Shown here: positions 1 to 8,799 of the stretch, one piece after another
Position numbering within the stretch: position 1 is the stretch's first letter
Layout: each line of letters opens with the position of its first letter
Origin: Marinobacter orientalis
GTDB lineage: Bacteria; Pseudomonadota; Gammaproteobacteria; Pseudomonadales; Oleiphilaceae
NCBI RefSeq assembly: GCF_004792665.1
Contig: NZ_SRZX01000006.1
Span: 160,835-224,834, forward strand
Reading direction: 5' to 3'
DNA: 64,000 nucleotides
Made by a program: the position numbers and the translations under genes
Notes under the pieces: generated by a model
What the model was told of the DNA's origin: nothing
Databases searched by the model: none
The model's input: only the letters and a program-made list of their open reading frames with translations

Positions 1-1
1 T

Positions 2-61
2 CGGTCTGACTATCGCTCCTCGCCGGCGCCTGTGCCCGATGCGAAGGAAGGCGGGCAATGA
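2..61 (+). CDS. 3' end of an upstream gene, possibly mltG
   Basis: An open frame enters from the left edge and reads ...RSDYRSSPAPVPDAKEGGQ before a TGA that overlaps the tmk start codon (ATGA). The four-base overlap suggests translational coupling with tmk. In many gammaproteobacteria the gene directly before tmk is mltG (yceG, endolytic murein transglycosylase), so that is the likeliest identity. Only about 19 residues are visible, so the assignment rests on position and not on a domain. Confidence 0.4.
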   Translation, partial: RSDYRSSPAPVPDAKEGGQ

Positions 62-687
62 GTCGCGGGCAGTTCATTACCTTCGAGGGCACTGAGGGCG
101 TTGGCAAGTCCACCCAGGTGAAGAATGCGGCAGCCACCCTGAAAACACTGGGCATTGATTATACTGTGACCAGGGAACCCGGCGGCACGCCCATGGCGGA
201 ATCGATTCGCGAGTTGCTGCTGGCGCCCCGGGACGAGCCGGTCAATGACATCACCGAGCTGCTGTTGATGTTCGCTGCCCGCGCGCAGCATCTGTATACC
301 CGGATACTTCCGCAACTGGAAGCGGGACGATGGGTGTTGTGTGACCGCTTCACCGACGCTACCTTCGCCTATCAGGGAGGCGGGCGCGGTGTGCCGGCGG
401 AACGTATCGCCCAGCTGGAAGACCTGGTGCAGGGGAGCTTTCGACCGGACCACGTTATTCTGCTGGACGCGCCGGTAGAAACCGGAATGACCCGTGCCCG
501 CCACAGAGGCGATCTGGACCGATTTGAGCGCGAAACCGTGGCCTTCTTTGAACGCATACGCCAGACCTACCTTGATCGAGCTTCGGACGACCCTCGCCGA
601 TACCACATTGTGGACGCCGGACGGCCCCTGGAGACAGTCAGCCATGACGTCACCAGCCTGATTCAGAGCCTGGTGAGCCAGCCCTGA
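58..687 (+). CDS. tmk: Thymidylate kinase
   Basis: Phosphorylates dTMP to dTDP with ATP, an essential step of dTTP synthesis in the cytoplasm. The 209-residue protein has normal family length. The P-loop GTEGVGKST lies at residues 11-19, followed by the TREPGGTP substrate motif and the DRF motif near residue 98. The start ATG overlaps the stop of the preceding frame. In E. coli and Pseudomonas tmk is followed by holB. Here it is followed by an AraC regulator, so the usual tmk-holB linkage is broken in this genome. Confidence 0.97.
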   Translation: MSRGQFITFEGTEGVGKSTQVKNAAATLKTLGIDYTVTREPGGTPMAESIRELLLAPRDEPVNDITELLLMFAARAQHLYTRILPQLEAGRWVLCDRFTDATFAYQGGGRGVPAERIAQLEDLVQGSFRPDHVILLDAPVETGMTRARHRGDLDRFERETVAFFERIRQTYLDRASDDPRRYHIVDAGRPLETVSHDVTSLIQSLVSQP

Positions 688-754
688 TCGTGCATGTCAG
701 GCGATGTTCTGCTTTAATTGAGTAACATTCTCAACCAATTTCCGGGTCGCGGGT

Positions 755-1534
755 ATGTTGAACGCGCGTTTGCTGAAACTTCCAACGGCTTCCCATCATC
801 ATCGCCATGAACACCATCAGGTTGTCGTCGGTGTTCGCGGTGAGGCGGATCTCAGCGTGGACGGAACCGGCTCCCACCTGGATACCTGGCGCGCCTGCCT
901 GGTGCCTACCGAAGCCAGGCATGACTACTGTGGCGACTTTCAGAATCACGTGCTGGTGATCAATCTTGATCCTTATATGCCGGCCCTCAGCAGTCCAGCC
1001 CACAGCGAATACGAAACCCTGGCCCCTTTATTCGAGAGGCCGCGTACGCTGGTACTGGACAGCAAGTTACAGGGTCTGGTGCAGTTTGTTGCCGGAGAGT
1101 TTGACCGGTCGCCGGATAACGAAGGCATAAAGCATCACATGGGTGCCAGCATCCTGCACTGTATGGCAGAACGTCTGAACGAGGGCCGGGAAGTGCGTCA
1201 GAACCGCCATGCCCTAAGCCCGGACACCATCCGCCGCTATATCATGGAAAACATCCAGTGCAAGATTACCGTGAACGACCTTGCCAGCGTGGCCTGCCTC
1301 AGCGTCAGCCGCTTCCACGAAATGTTCCGGGAAGTGGTCGGTGTCACCCCACACCAGTTCCTGCTACAAATCCGTCTTGACCAGGCTGTTCAGTTACTGA
1401 CAATGACCCCCCTTTCGGTCTCGGAAGTCAGTTACCGGACCGGATTCTCCTCTCAGAGCGCTCTTACCAACGCCCTCAGAAAACATAAGGGCACCACGCC
1501 TTCCAGGTTGCGAATTGATGGCAAAGTTGCCTGA
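755..1534 (+). CDS. AraC-family regulator, probable activator of proline catabolism (PruR-like)
   Basis: A 259-residue protein with an N-terminal histidine-rich cupin-like sensing domain (HHHRHEHHQVVVGVRGEADL) and a C-terminal AraC double helix-turn-helix at about residues 165-255, including SVSRFHEMFREVVGVTPHQF and VSEVSYRTGFSSQSALTNALRKHKGTTPS. It lies directly upstream of putA and putP on the same strand. In P. aeruginosa the AraC/XylS protein PruR activates the put genes and is encoded beside them. The neighbouring PutA has no ribbon-helix-helix domain and so cannot repress itself, which makes a dedicated activator plausible. The family is clear. The target is inferred from position. Confidence 0.82.
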   Translation: MLNARLLKLPTASHHHRHEHHQVVVGVRGEADLSVDGTGSHLDTWRACLVPTEARHDYCGDFQNHVLVINLDPYMPALSSPAHSEYETLAPLFERPRTLVLDSKLQGLVQFVAGEFDRSPDNEGIKHHMGASILHCMAERLNEGREVRQNRHALSPDTIRRYIMENIQCKITVNDLASVACLSVSRFHEMFREVVGVTPHQFLLQIRLDQAVQLLTMTPLSVSEVSYRTGFSSQSALTNALRKHKGTTPSRLRIDGKVA

Positions 1535-1565
1535 TTTGCTAAAAAACACCCATTTCCGGATGAAT

Positions 1566-1592
1566 TTACAAAAAAATCGTAGGATTTTGTAA
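1566..1592. promoter_or_regulatory. Inverted repeat in the pruR-putA spacer, possible put promoter or operator
   Basis: Arms TTACAAAA (1566-1573) and TTTTGTAA (1585-1592) form a perfect 8-bp inverted repeat about 150 bases before the putA start. The right arm also contains a -35-like TTGTAA, with a -10-like AATACT at 1609-1614. It could be a regulator site or the putA promoter. No consensus for the regulator is known to me, so this is only a candidate. Confidence 0.35.
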
Positions 1593-1737
1593 GCCACGGA
1601 TCCGTAGTAATACTAACTTAACAGCATAGCCGATCACGCCAAAACGCTGAACGAGCAGGTGCGTGTTGTCTGATCTACACAGAACAATAAGTTCGAGGTA
1701 CCCGGTGAGTGACGGGCACTGTCGGCGAGGCACCCAG

Positions 1738-4700
1738 ATGTTTCATGCAAGCAAGGTTCTCGAACCTGCGTTCCAGGAACAGCCAAGGTCCTTTTTCTGG
1801 CAAGCCATTGCTGCCAGTTACGCTGTCGACGAAACACGCTATCTCAATGAATTGATTCCCCTGGCCCGCAGCGATACTGCAGAGCATCGTGCCGTTACGG
1901 AAACGGCTACCGCTCTGATCAGAAAAGTACGTGACCAGCACGACTCCGTCCACATGGTTGATGCGTTGTTGCAGGAATACAGCCTCGATACCGAGGAAGG
2001 CATACTGTTGATGTGCCTTGCCGAGGCACTGATGCGTATTCCCGACAAATACACCGCTGATGCGCTGATTCAGGACAAGTTGTCGGACGCCGACTGGACA
2101 AGGCATGTCGGCCGCAGTGAATCCACACTGGTCAATGCCTCCACCTGGGGGCTGTTACTGACAGGCCGGGTGGTGAAAATGGACAAGCGGCTGGATGGTT
2201 CTTCGTCCCGCATCTGGAGGCGACTGGTCAGGCGCAGTGGCGAACCTGTTATCCGAAGTGCGATGTACCAGGCCATGGCCATCATGGGCAAACAGTTTGT
2301 ATTGGGCCGCGATATCGGTGAGGCCCTGAGCAACGCCCGCGAATATCGGGATATGGGGTATACCTGCTCCTTCGACATGCTTGGCGAAGCAGCGATGACC
2401 AGGGATGCCGCTGGTCGCTATCTGAAGGACTATATGGAAGCCATCGAGTCCGTTGGCAATGATGCCTTTCCAGACAGCAAGACAGCGCCGTCCGTTTCCA
2501 TAAAATTGTCCGCCCTGCATCCTCGATATGAAGTGTCACAGCAGGGGCGTGTTCTGAAGGAGCTTTACAGCACGCTGGTCCACCTGCTGACATTCGCGCG
2601 GGAAAAGAAGGTGTCGATAACCATCGATGCCGAGGAAATGGACCGGTTGGAAATTTCACTGAAGCTGTTCGAAAAGCTGTTTACGTCACCGGTCGCAAAG
2701 GGCTGGGGCGGTTTTGGTCTGGTTGTCCAGGCCTACTCCAAACGGGCATTACCAGTACTGTGCTGGTTGACCAAACTGGCGAAAGAGCGGGGTGACGAAA
2801 TTCCCGTGAGGCTCGTAAAAGGAGCCTATTGGGATACCGAGATCAAGATCTGTCAGCAGCTGGGCCTGGAAGGTTATCCGGTATTCACTCGCAAGGAAGG
2901 TACTGATACCTCTTATCTGGCCTGCCTGCGCTTCCTGTTAAGCAATTATACCGAAGGAGCGCTATACCCTCAGCTTGCCAGCCATAACGCACATACCGTG
3001 GCCTCCGTGCTGGTCATGGCCCGGAACAAGGGGCGCAGGATCGAGTTCCAGCGGCTGCATGGAATGGGCGACGCACTGTACAGGAGCATTCTTGAGGACA
3101 ATGACATTCCGGTGCGCATTTATGCCCCGGTCGGAGCCCATAAGGATCTGTTGCCGTACCTGGTTCGCCGTCTCCTCGAAAATGGTGCCAACTCATCCTT
3201 TGTGCACAGGCTGGTGGACGCGGCCACACCCGTAGACGCTCTTGTGCAGAACCCGGTACAGGTATTGCAGGGTTACGACTCACTGCCTGACGACCGTATT
3301 CCGTTGCCCGCCGATATTTATGGCAACGAGCGGCGCAACTCCCGCGGAGTCAATATCGGGGTGGCGGTACACCTGGATCCGTTGCTGCATCGCCTGGGGC
3401 AATGGGCAAAAACCCGCTGGCAAGCGGCCCCGGTCATTGGTGGCGAGAAACGCCGGGAAGGAGAATGCCGGGAAATCCATGCGCCTTACGACAGCTTCCA
3501 GCAGGTAGGCCACGTTTACTGGGCGACGGCAATACAGACAGCTGAAGCACTGGATCTGGCGAATAAAGGTTTTGTCAGATGGCGTGAACGGCCGGTCGAA
3601 GAGCGTGCCAACTGTCTCAAACGTTATGCAGATCTGCTGGAAGCGAACATGGAAGAGCTGATGGCGATCTGTTGCCGAGAGGCGGGGAAAACCATGCAGG
3701 ACGGGGTCGACGAGGTAAGGGAGGCCGTCGATTTCTGTCGTTATTATGCCCTTCAGGGTCGGGTACGCTTTGCTGATGCGATAGCTCTGCCGGGTCCTAC
3801 GGGGGAGAGCAATGAGCTCTATATGGAGGGACGGGGTGTTTTCCTGTGCATCAGCCCCTGGAACTTCCCGCTGGCAATATTTACCGGCCAGATTATGGCG
3901 GCACTGGTGGCGGGTAACGCGGTTATTGCCAAGCCGGCGGAGCAGACAAGCCTGGTCGCTTATCGTGCCTTTGAGCTGATGCTGGAGGCCGGCTTCCCGC
4001 CTGATGTGATCCAGTTTTTACCCGGTGACGGCGCAACAATCGGCGGTAACCTGATTCCGGACCCAAGGGTTGCCGGCGTGGCCTTCACCGGCTCTACACA
4101 GGTGGCGCATATGCTCAATCGGGCCCTTGCACAGCGGGAAGGGGCGATTGTGCCGTTGATCGCCGAGACAGGTGGGCAGAATGCCATGATTGTCGACAGC
4201 AGTGCGTTACCGGAGCAGGTGGTCAGAGATGTCATTCAGTCGGCCTTTACCAGCGCCGGGCAGCGTTGCTCGGCACTGCGCGTACTCTATATTCAGAAAG
4301 ATGTAGCCGAACGCACGGAGGCTTTGTTGGCGGGCGCCATGCAGGAACTGTCCGTCGGCAACCCGGAGTGGCATTGCACTGATGTGGGGCCGGTTATCGA
4401 CCAAAAGGCACAGGCCAGTCTCGAAGCTCATCTGTCTGAGCTGGACAGGAGCGCCAGGCTGGTATCGCAAACGCCGCTGCCGGAATCCGCTTGTTCAGGC
4501 CACTTCGTGCCGCCGTCCGCTTACGCCATTGCCAGTATTGCCGAGCTGAAAGCGGAGCATTTCGGTCCGGTCCTGCACATTGTCCGCTACACTGCAGAGA
4601 AGCTCGACGACGTAATTGAGGAAATAAACGCCGCGGGGTACGGGCTTACCCTGGGCATTCATAGCCGAAGTGAATCAACCGCAGCCTATATCGAGCGGCG

Positions 4701-4914
4701 TGTGAAAGTTGGCAATACCTACGTCAATCGTGACCAGATTGGTGCTGTCGTTGGTGTTCAGCCCTTCGGTGGCCGCGGGTTGTCTGGCACCGGACCCAAA
4801 GCCGGTGGCCCGCATTACCTGTTGCGGTTTGCCACCGAGAGAACACGCACCGTTAATACTACGGCGGCAGGAGGCAATGCTTCGCTGTTGTCACTGGGGA
4901 TTGAAAAGGTTTGA
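1738..4914 (+). CDS. putA: Bifunctional proline dehydrogenase / L-glutamate gamma-semialdehyde dehydrogenase
   Basis: Oxidises proline to glutamate in two steps, passing electrons from FAD to the quinone pool and then using NAD+. The FAD-dependent barrel domain (about residues 90-500) shows RLVKGAYWDTEIK, ASHNAHTVASV and YAPVGAHKDLLPYLVRR. The aldehyde dehydrogenase domain follows, with catalytic Cys844 in SAGQRCSAL and PFGGRGLSGTGPKAGG near the end. The frame is open from a GTG at 1663, but the ATG at 1738 is preferred: it has GGCGAGG upstream and gives 1058 residues, close to the Pseudomonas protein. There is no N-terminal ribbon-helix-helix domain, so this is not the autorepressing E. coli type. 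PutP follows on the same strand. Confidence 0.96.
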   Translation: MFHASKVLEPAFQEQPRSFFWQAIAASYAVDETRYLNELIPLARSDTAEHRAVTETATALIRKVRDQHDSVHMVDALLQEYSLDTEEGILLMCLAEALMRIPDKYTADALIQDKLSDADWTRHVGRSESTLVNASTWGLLLTGRVVKMDKRLDGSSSRIWRRLVRRSGEPVIRSAMYQAMAIMGKQFVLGRDIGEALSNAREYRDMGYTCSFDMLGEAAMTRDAAGRYLKDYMEAIESVGNDAFPDSKTAPSVSIKLSALHPRYEVSQQGRVLKELYSTLVHLLTFAREKKVSITIDAEEMDRLEISLKLFEKLFTSPVAKGWGGFGLVVQAYSKRALPVLCWLTKLAKERGDEIPVRLVKGAYWDTEIKICQQLGLEGYPVFTRKEGTDTSYLACLRFLLSNYTEGALYPQLASHNAHTVASVLVMARNKGRRIEFQRLHGMGDALYRSILEDNDIPVRIYAPVGAHKDLLPYLVRRLLENGANSSFVHRLVDAATPVDALVQNPVQVLQGYDSLPDDRIPLPADIYGNERRNSRGVNIGVAVHLDPLLHRLGQWAKTRWQAAPVIGGEKRREGECREIHAPYDSFQQVGHVYWATAIQTAEALDLANKGFVRWRERPVEERANCLKRYADLLEANMEELMAICCREAGKTMQDGVDEVREAVDFCRYYALQGRVRFADAIALPGPTGESNELYMEGRGVFLCISPWNFPLAIFTGQIMAALVAGNAVIAKPAEQTSLVAYRAFELMLEAGFPPDVIQFLPGDGATIGGNLIPDPRVAGVAFTGSTQVAHMLNRALAQREGAIVPLIAETGGQNAMIVDSSALPEQVVRDVIQSAFTSAGQRCSALRVLYIQKDVAERTEALLAGAMQELSVGNPEWHCTDVGPVIDQKAQASLEAHLSELDRSARLVSQTPLPESACSGHFVPPSAYAIASIAELKAEHFGPVLHIVRYTAEKLDDVIEEINAAGYGLTLGIHSRSESTAAYIERRVKVGNTYVNRDQIGAVVGVQPFGGRGLSGTGPKAGGPHYLLRFATERTRTVNTTAAGGNASLLSLGIEKV

Positions 4915-5123
4915 GGCGCGCTTTGCTCATCAGGCAGTGCGGAATGAAAACCGGGCGACAGGAGGGTATTGAGATGGGGAAGTTGGCGTTAAAGGCATTA
5001 GCGCCTTGTTGAGTGAGTGGAATAGGGAGTTAAAAAAAACAAAGAGTGCGACTACCGGCGTCATCATGGTAAACGCGCTAAACGGGCGGAGCCAATTCCG
5101 TCCTTATGAACTGGAGGAGTTTC

Positions 5124-6614
5124 ATGGCTATTGGTGTCTGGATTAGTCTATTTCTTTACTTTGCGCTTATGATCGCCATTGGCGTTTATGCGATGCGCAG
5201 AGCTACGTCTTCATCCGAAGATTACATGTTGGGTGGGCGGGCACTCAGTCCAAAGGTAGCGGCGCTTTCGGCCGGTGCTTCGGACATGAGTGGCTGGTTG
5301 CTTCTGGGTTTACCCGGGGCACTGTTTGCATCGGGCCTGGGTTCGGCCTGGATCGGTATCGGCCTGCTTGTGGGCGCATTCTTTAACTGGACCCTCGTAG
5401 CACCACGGCTTCGTGAACAGACGGTTCATTATGGTAATGCGATCACGATTCCGGCCTTTCTGGCTAACCGGTTTCCAACCCAGGCGCTTTCCCTGCGCAC
5501 CGTGTCAGCGGTGGTTATCGTTATCTTCTTCGCGGTGTATACGGCGTCTGGCCTGGTTGCCGGCGGCAAGCTGTTTGAAAGTGCGTTTGCCGGAATATTC
5601 AACTTCGGTGGCCTGAGTGATTACGCTGTGGGTATCACCATTACGTTGGGTGTGGTTCTGGCCTATACGGTGGTGGGCGGCTTCCTGGCTGTGAGCATGA
5701 CGGACTTTGTCCAGGGCTGCATCATGATGCTGGCACTGGTCATCATGCCGGCGGTTGTGCTCTTTGGCGAAGGTGGCGGCGGTTTTGACCAGGCCCAGCA
5801 GACACTGAATGAAGTCGACCCCACGTTACTATCGTGGACGGAGGGACTCACGTTTATAGGCTGGCTGTCTGCGGTTACCTGGGGTCTGGGTTATTTCGGT
5901 CAGCCCCACATCATCGTGCGCTTCATGGCGATCCGTACCCTGAAAGATGTGCCTATCGCCCGCAATATCGGTATGGGCTGGATGACCATTTCCCTCATTG
6001 GTGCCATCTCTCTGGGCGTGTTTGGCCGGGCCTACGCCATTCGTAACGGTCTGGATGTTGAAGATCCGGAAACGATCTTTATCATTCTGTCGAACCTGCT
6101 GTTCCATCCGCTGATCACCGGTTTCCTCTATGCCGCCCTGCTTGCCGCGGTTATGAGCACCATCTCCAGCCAGCTTCTGGTGTCCTCGTCGTCACTGACC
6201 GAAGATTTCTATCGTCTGTTCCTGCGCAAGGAAGCGACCGACAAGGAGTGCGTATTTGTCGGCCGGATCTGTGTGGTGCTGGTCGGTCTGGTTGCTGCGG
6301 TGATCGCCTCCGATCCGGATTCCCAGGTCCTGGCGCTGGTCAGTAACGCCTGGGCAGGCTTTGGCTCCGCGTTTGGTCCGCTGATTATCCTGTCGCTGAT
6401 GTGGCCGCGCACCAATGGCGCTGGCGCCATCGCAGGCATGGTTGCCGGTGCGGCTACCGTTATTGTCTGGATTTCGATGGGCTGGAACGGAGAAATATGG
6501 GGTGGTCCTGGCATTTACGAGATCATTCCCGGCTTCATCGTTGCCTGGATTGCCATTATGGTGGTGAGCCTTGCCACAGAAGATGCCGGTGAGTACCAGC
6601 ACATCACCCGGTAA
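5124..6614 (+). CDS. putP: Sodium/proline symporter
   Basis: Imports proline with Na+ and belongs to the solute:sodium symporter family. The 496 residues are almost all hydrophobic segments. Typical motifs include SSSEDYMLGGRALSP after the first helix, AGASDMSGWLLLGLPGA, TVVGGFLAVSMTDFVQG and the GYFGQPHIIVRFMAI loop. The frame also has an ATG at 5106, but GGAGGAG at 5113-5119 sits inside that longer version and is well spaced for the ATG at 5124, so 5124 is chosen. With putA and the AraC gene it forms a proline uptake and catabolism set. A strong terminator follows. Confidence 0.95.
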   Translation: MAIGVWISLFLYFALMIAIGVYAMRRATSSSEDYMLGGRALSPKVAALSAGASDMSGWLLLGLPGALFASGLGSAWIGIGLLVGAFFNWTLVAPRLREQTVHYGNAITIPAFLANRFPTQALSLRTVSAVVIVIFFAVYTASGLVAGGKLFESAFAGIFNFGGLSDYAVGITITLGVVLAYTVVGGFLAVSMTDFVQGCIMMLALVIMPAVVLFGEGGGGFDQAQQTLNEVDPTLLSWTEGLTFIGWLSAVTWGLGYFGQPHIIVRFMAIRTLKDVPIARNIGMGWMTISLIGAISLGVFGRAYAIRNGLDVEDPETIFIILSNLLFHPLITGFLYAALLAAVMSTISSQLLVSSSSLTEDFYRLFLRKEATDKECVFVGRICVVLVGLVAAVIASDPDSQVLALVSNAWAGFGSAFGPLIILSLMWPRTNGAGAIAGMVAGAATVIVWISMGWNGEIWGGPGIYEIIPGFIVAWIAIMVVSLATEDAGEYQHITR

Positions 6615-6646
6615 CAAGAGCACTTGAAACGCTCTGAGTAACGACA

Positions 6647-6672
6647 GGGGCTCCTTCGGGGGCCCCTTTTTT
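6647..6672 (+). terminator. Rho-independent terminator of putP
   Basis: An 8-bp GC-rich stem (GGGGCTCC with GGGGCCCC, one G-T pair) closes a TTCG tetraloop and is followed by six T. It lies 33 bases after the putP stop. Confidence 0.92.
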
Positions 6673-6772
6673 GGGTTGGAGCGGCCGGTGGGGGCTGGTA
6701 TCCCCACACTGGCCCCGAGCCTTTCCCGATCTTGCTATACCATCCAGTGCGTATCATCACGGGGCAAGGACG

Positions 6773-8674
6773 TTACCGGGAGCGGCGGTGCAGGGCTCCG
6801 TCGAAGAACGTGGCAAGCTCGTCAACGTCACTCAATGAGAGCACCTGCGAAACATAATGGTCAGGCCGAACTACGACAACGGCCCCATTCCTGTCGATAC
6901 CCCGCGTTTCGAAGATGTTGACCTCCGGGTCGATGGCATAGACTTTCTCATAGTCGGTCAATTGGAAAGGCCCCACCTTCGGGACAAAAATGGCCGGGAT
7001 TTTCGGGCCGAATTCAATCTCGCCATGGGGTTGTTGATAGATCACCTTGACGTCAAAGAGACTGTCCAGGTCCGAACCCTCAGGGGTGTACTTCACAACC
7101 GGCGAGTCAGGTGAGTCGAGCAGCCAATCCGCCCAGGCGGACAAACGGGAATCCTCCCCGGGGCGGGCGTGGTCGGCAAAGGCGTAGATCCGCCAGCGGC
7201 CGTCGGCGGTGGCATGGTGGCCCAGGTGGACATCATTGCCATCGCAAACCCGCATGACCCGCTCCGATTTGAATCGCTTGCCAACGGGGAAACCGGTCGC
7301 CAGGTTCTGGTGGTCGGTGGTTCCAGTGATCATCGACGTCTGGTACTCGGTCATGAAGCCTGCCGGGAATTCTGCGGTTTTGACATAAAAATCCGCCAGC
7401 TCTTGCGGATCGTCGAACTCCTCGGCGGGCTTGGCCATCAAGCTCGACCACTCCCGATCAAAGTCAATCAGGTTCTGCGCGACAACCTGACGTTCACTCG
7501 AATAGGTATCGAGCAGGGATTCAGGCGCGGTGCCGGAAAGCACATGGCCCAACTTCCAGGCGATGTTCCAGCCGTCCTGCATGGACACATTCATGCCCTG
7601 ACCAGCTTTGGCGCTGTGGGTGTGGCAGGCGTCACCGGTGATAAAGACCCGCGGAGTCCGGGTGCCTTCTTCGCCGGGTGGAACGTCATCGAATTTGTCG
7701 GTGACCCGGTGGCCAACCTCGTAGACGGTGTACCAGGCGCAGTGCTTCACCTCAACGGTATAGGGGTGCAGGATCTGGTTGGCCTTGGCGATGGTGGTTT
7801 CCAGGGTGGTCTGGCGTACCTGGTGGTTGTCATCCCTGGCAACTTCGCCGAGATCGACGTACATCCGGAACAGGTGACCGCCTTCCCGGGGAATGTGCAA
7901 AATACTGCCGCCGGTTGATGACTGAATGGCACACTTGGTACGAATGTCGGGGAAGTCGGTATTGGCCAGTACATCCATGACCCCCCAGGCATGATTCGAG
8001 ACCGCACCGATATGCTTGCGGCCAATAGATTCACGAACGCGACTGTGGGCGCCATCGCAACCGATGACGTATCTGGCTTTAACCGTGCGCTCCTCGCCTT
8101 CTTTGTCGCCCGCGGTATGGCGCAATGTTACTTCGACGGGATAGTCCTCGCCGTCATGAATCGCCAGCCCCACAAACTCCAGACCATGGTCGGGGGTCAC
8201 CCGGGCGGGGGCGTTTCGGGCGAATTCGGCGAAATAATCGAGAACCCTGGCCTGGTTGACGATCAGATGGGGAAACTCACTGATTTCACCGGTGGGGTCA
8301 TCCGGCGCCACCGACGAACGGGTAATGTGCGCCGGATTGTCGGCGTCCGGGGCCCAAAAGGCCATCTCGGTAATACGGTAGGCCTCGGTGGTGATTCTTT
8401 CGGCAAAACCGAACGCCTGGAATGTCTCTACACTGCGTGCCTGGATACCGTCGGCCTGGCCGATTTCCAGTCGTCCGGAACGTTTTTCGACGATACGGGT
8501 AGTGATATTCGGGAACTTGGCCAACTGAGCGGCGGCAATCATGCCCGCAGGCCCGCTGCCGACGATAAGGACATCCATAACATCCGGTAGGGTCTCGGGG
8601 CGATTAATGCCCGTCCCGGATGCCTCCTCGATTCTCGGGTCGCTGGATACGTATTTGTGGTGGTGGAATTGCAT
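6773..8674 (-). CDS. FAD-dependent aromatic hydroxylase, 3-hydroxybenzoate 4-monooxygenase (MobA)-like
   Basis: A single-component flavoprotein monooxygenase of the phenol hydroxylase / p-hydroxybenzoate hydroxylase superfamily, 633 residues. The dinucleotide fold motif GSGPAG is at residues 39-44. GQADGIQARSVETFQAFGFA, the GCDGAHSRVR motif and FITGDACHTHSAKAGQGMN follow, with a thioredoxin-like C-terminal domain ending VVVRPDHYVSQVL. From memory it resembles Comamonas MobA along its whole length. It is the last gene of the hpaD unit, and no two-component HpaBC hydroxylase is present. It may therefore supply 3,4-dihydroxyphenylacetate, perhaps by para-hydroxylating 3-hydroxyphenylacetate. The substrate is inferred. 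AAGGAGA precedes the start. Confidence 0.85.
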   Translation of the reverse strand: MQFHHHKYVSSDPRIEEASGTGINRPETLPDVMDVLIVGSGPAGMIAAAQLAKFPNITTRIVEKRSGRLEIGQADGIQARSVETFQAFGFAERITTEAYRITEMAFWAPDADNPAHITRSSVAPDDPTGEISEFPHLIVNQARVLDYFAEFARNAPARVTPDHGLEFVGLAIHDGEDYPVEVTLRHTAGDKEGEERTVKARYVIGCDGAHSRVRESIGRKHIGAVSNHAWGVMDVLANTDFPDIRTKCAIQSSTGGSILHIPREGGHLFRMYVDLGEVARDDNHQVRQTTLETTIAKANQILHPYTVEVKHCAWYTVYEVGHRVTDKFDDVPPGEEGTRTPRVFITGDACHTHSAKAGQGMNVSMQDGWNIAWKLGHVLSGTAPESLLDTYSSERQVVAQNLIDFDREWSSLMAKPAEEFDDPQELADFYVKTAEFPAGFMTEYQTSMITGTTDHQNLATGFPVGKRFKSERVMRVCDGNDVHLGHHATADGRWRIYAFADHARPGEDSRLSAWADWLLDSPDSPVVKYTPEGSDLDSLFDVKVIYQQPHGEIEFGPKIPAIFVPKVGPFQLTDYEKVYAIDPEVNIFETRGIDRNGAVVVVRPDHYVSQVLSLSDVDELATFFDGALHRRSR

Positions 8675-8799
8675 TGTGACTTCTCCTTTTTGTTTTCTGG
8701 GTCCGGCCGGATCAAACTGAGACCGGCTTGCCGTACTTCTTGTTATCGGTCCGCTTTTTGTGCGTATTTCACGGCCGTTATAGTGTCCGCCGTTTACCC

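Noticed and set aside
755..1534. The AraC gene as HpaA, activator of the hydroxyphenylacetate hydroxylase
   Set aside because: It is adjacent to putA and putP, not to the hpa genes, and the hpa promoters already show a repressor-type operator.
1663..1737. A GTG start that would extend PutA by 25 residues
   Set aside because: The extension has no family match, and the ATG at 1738 has a better ribosome site and length.
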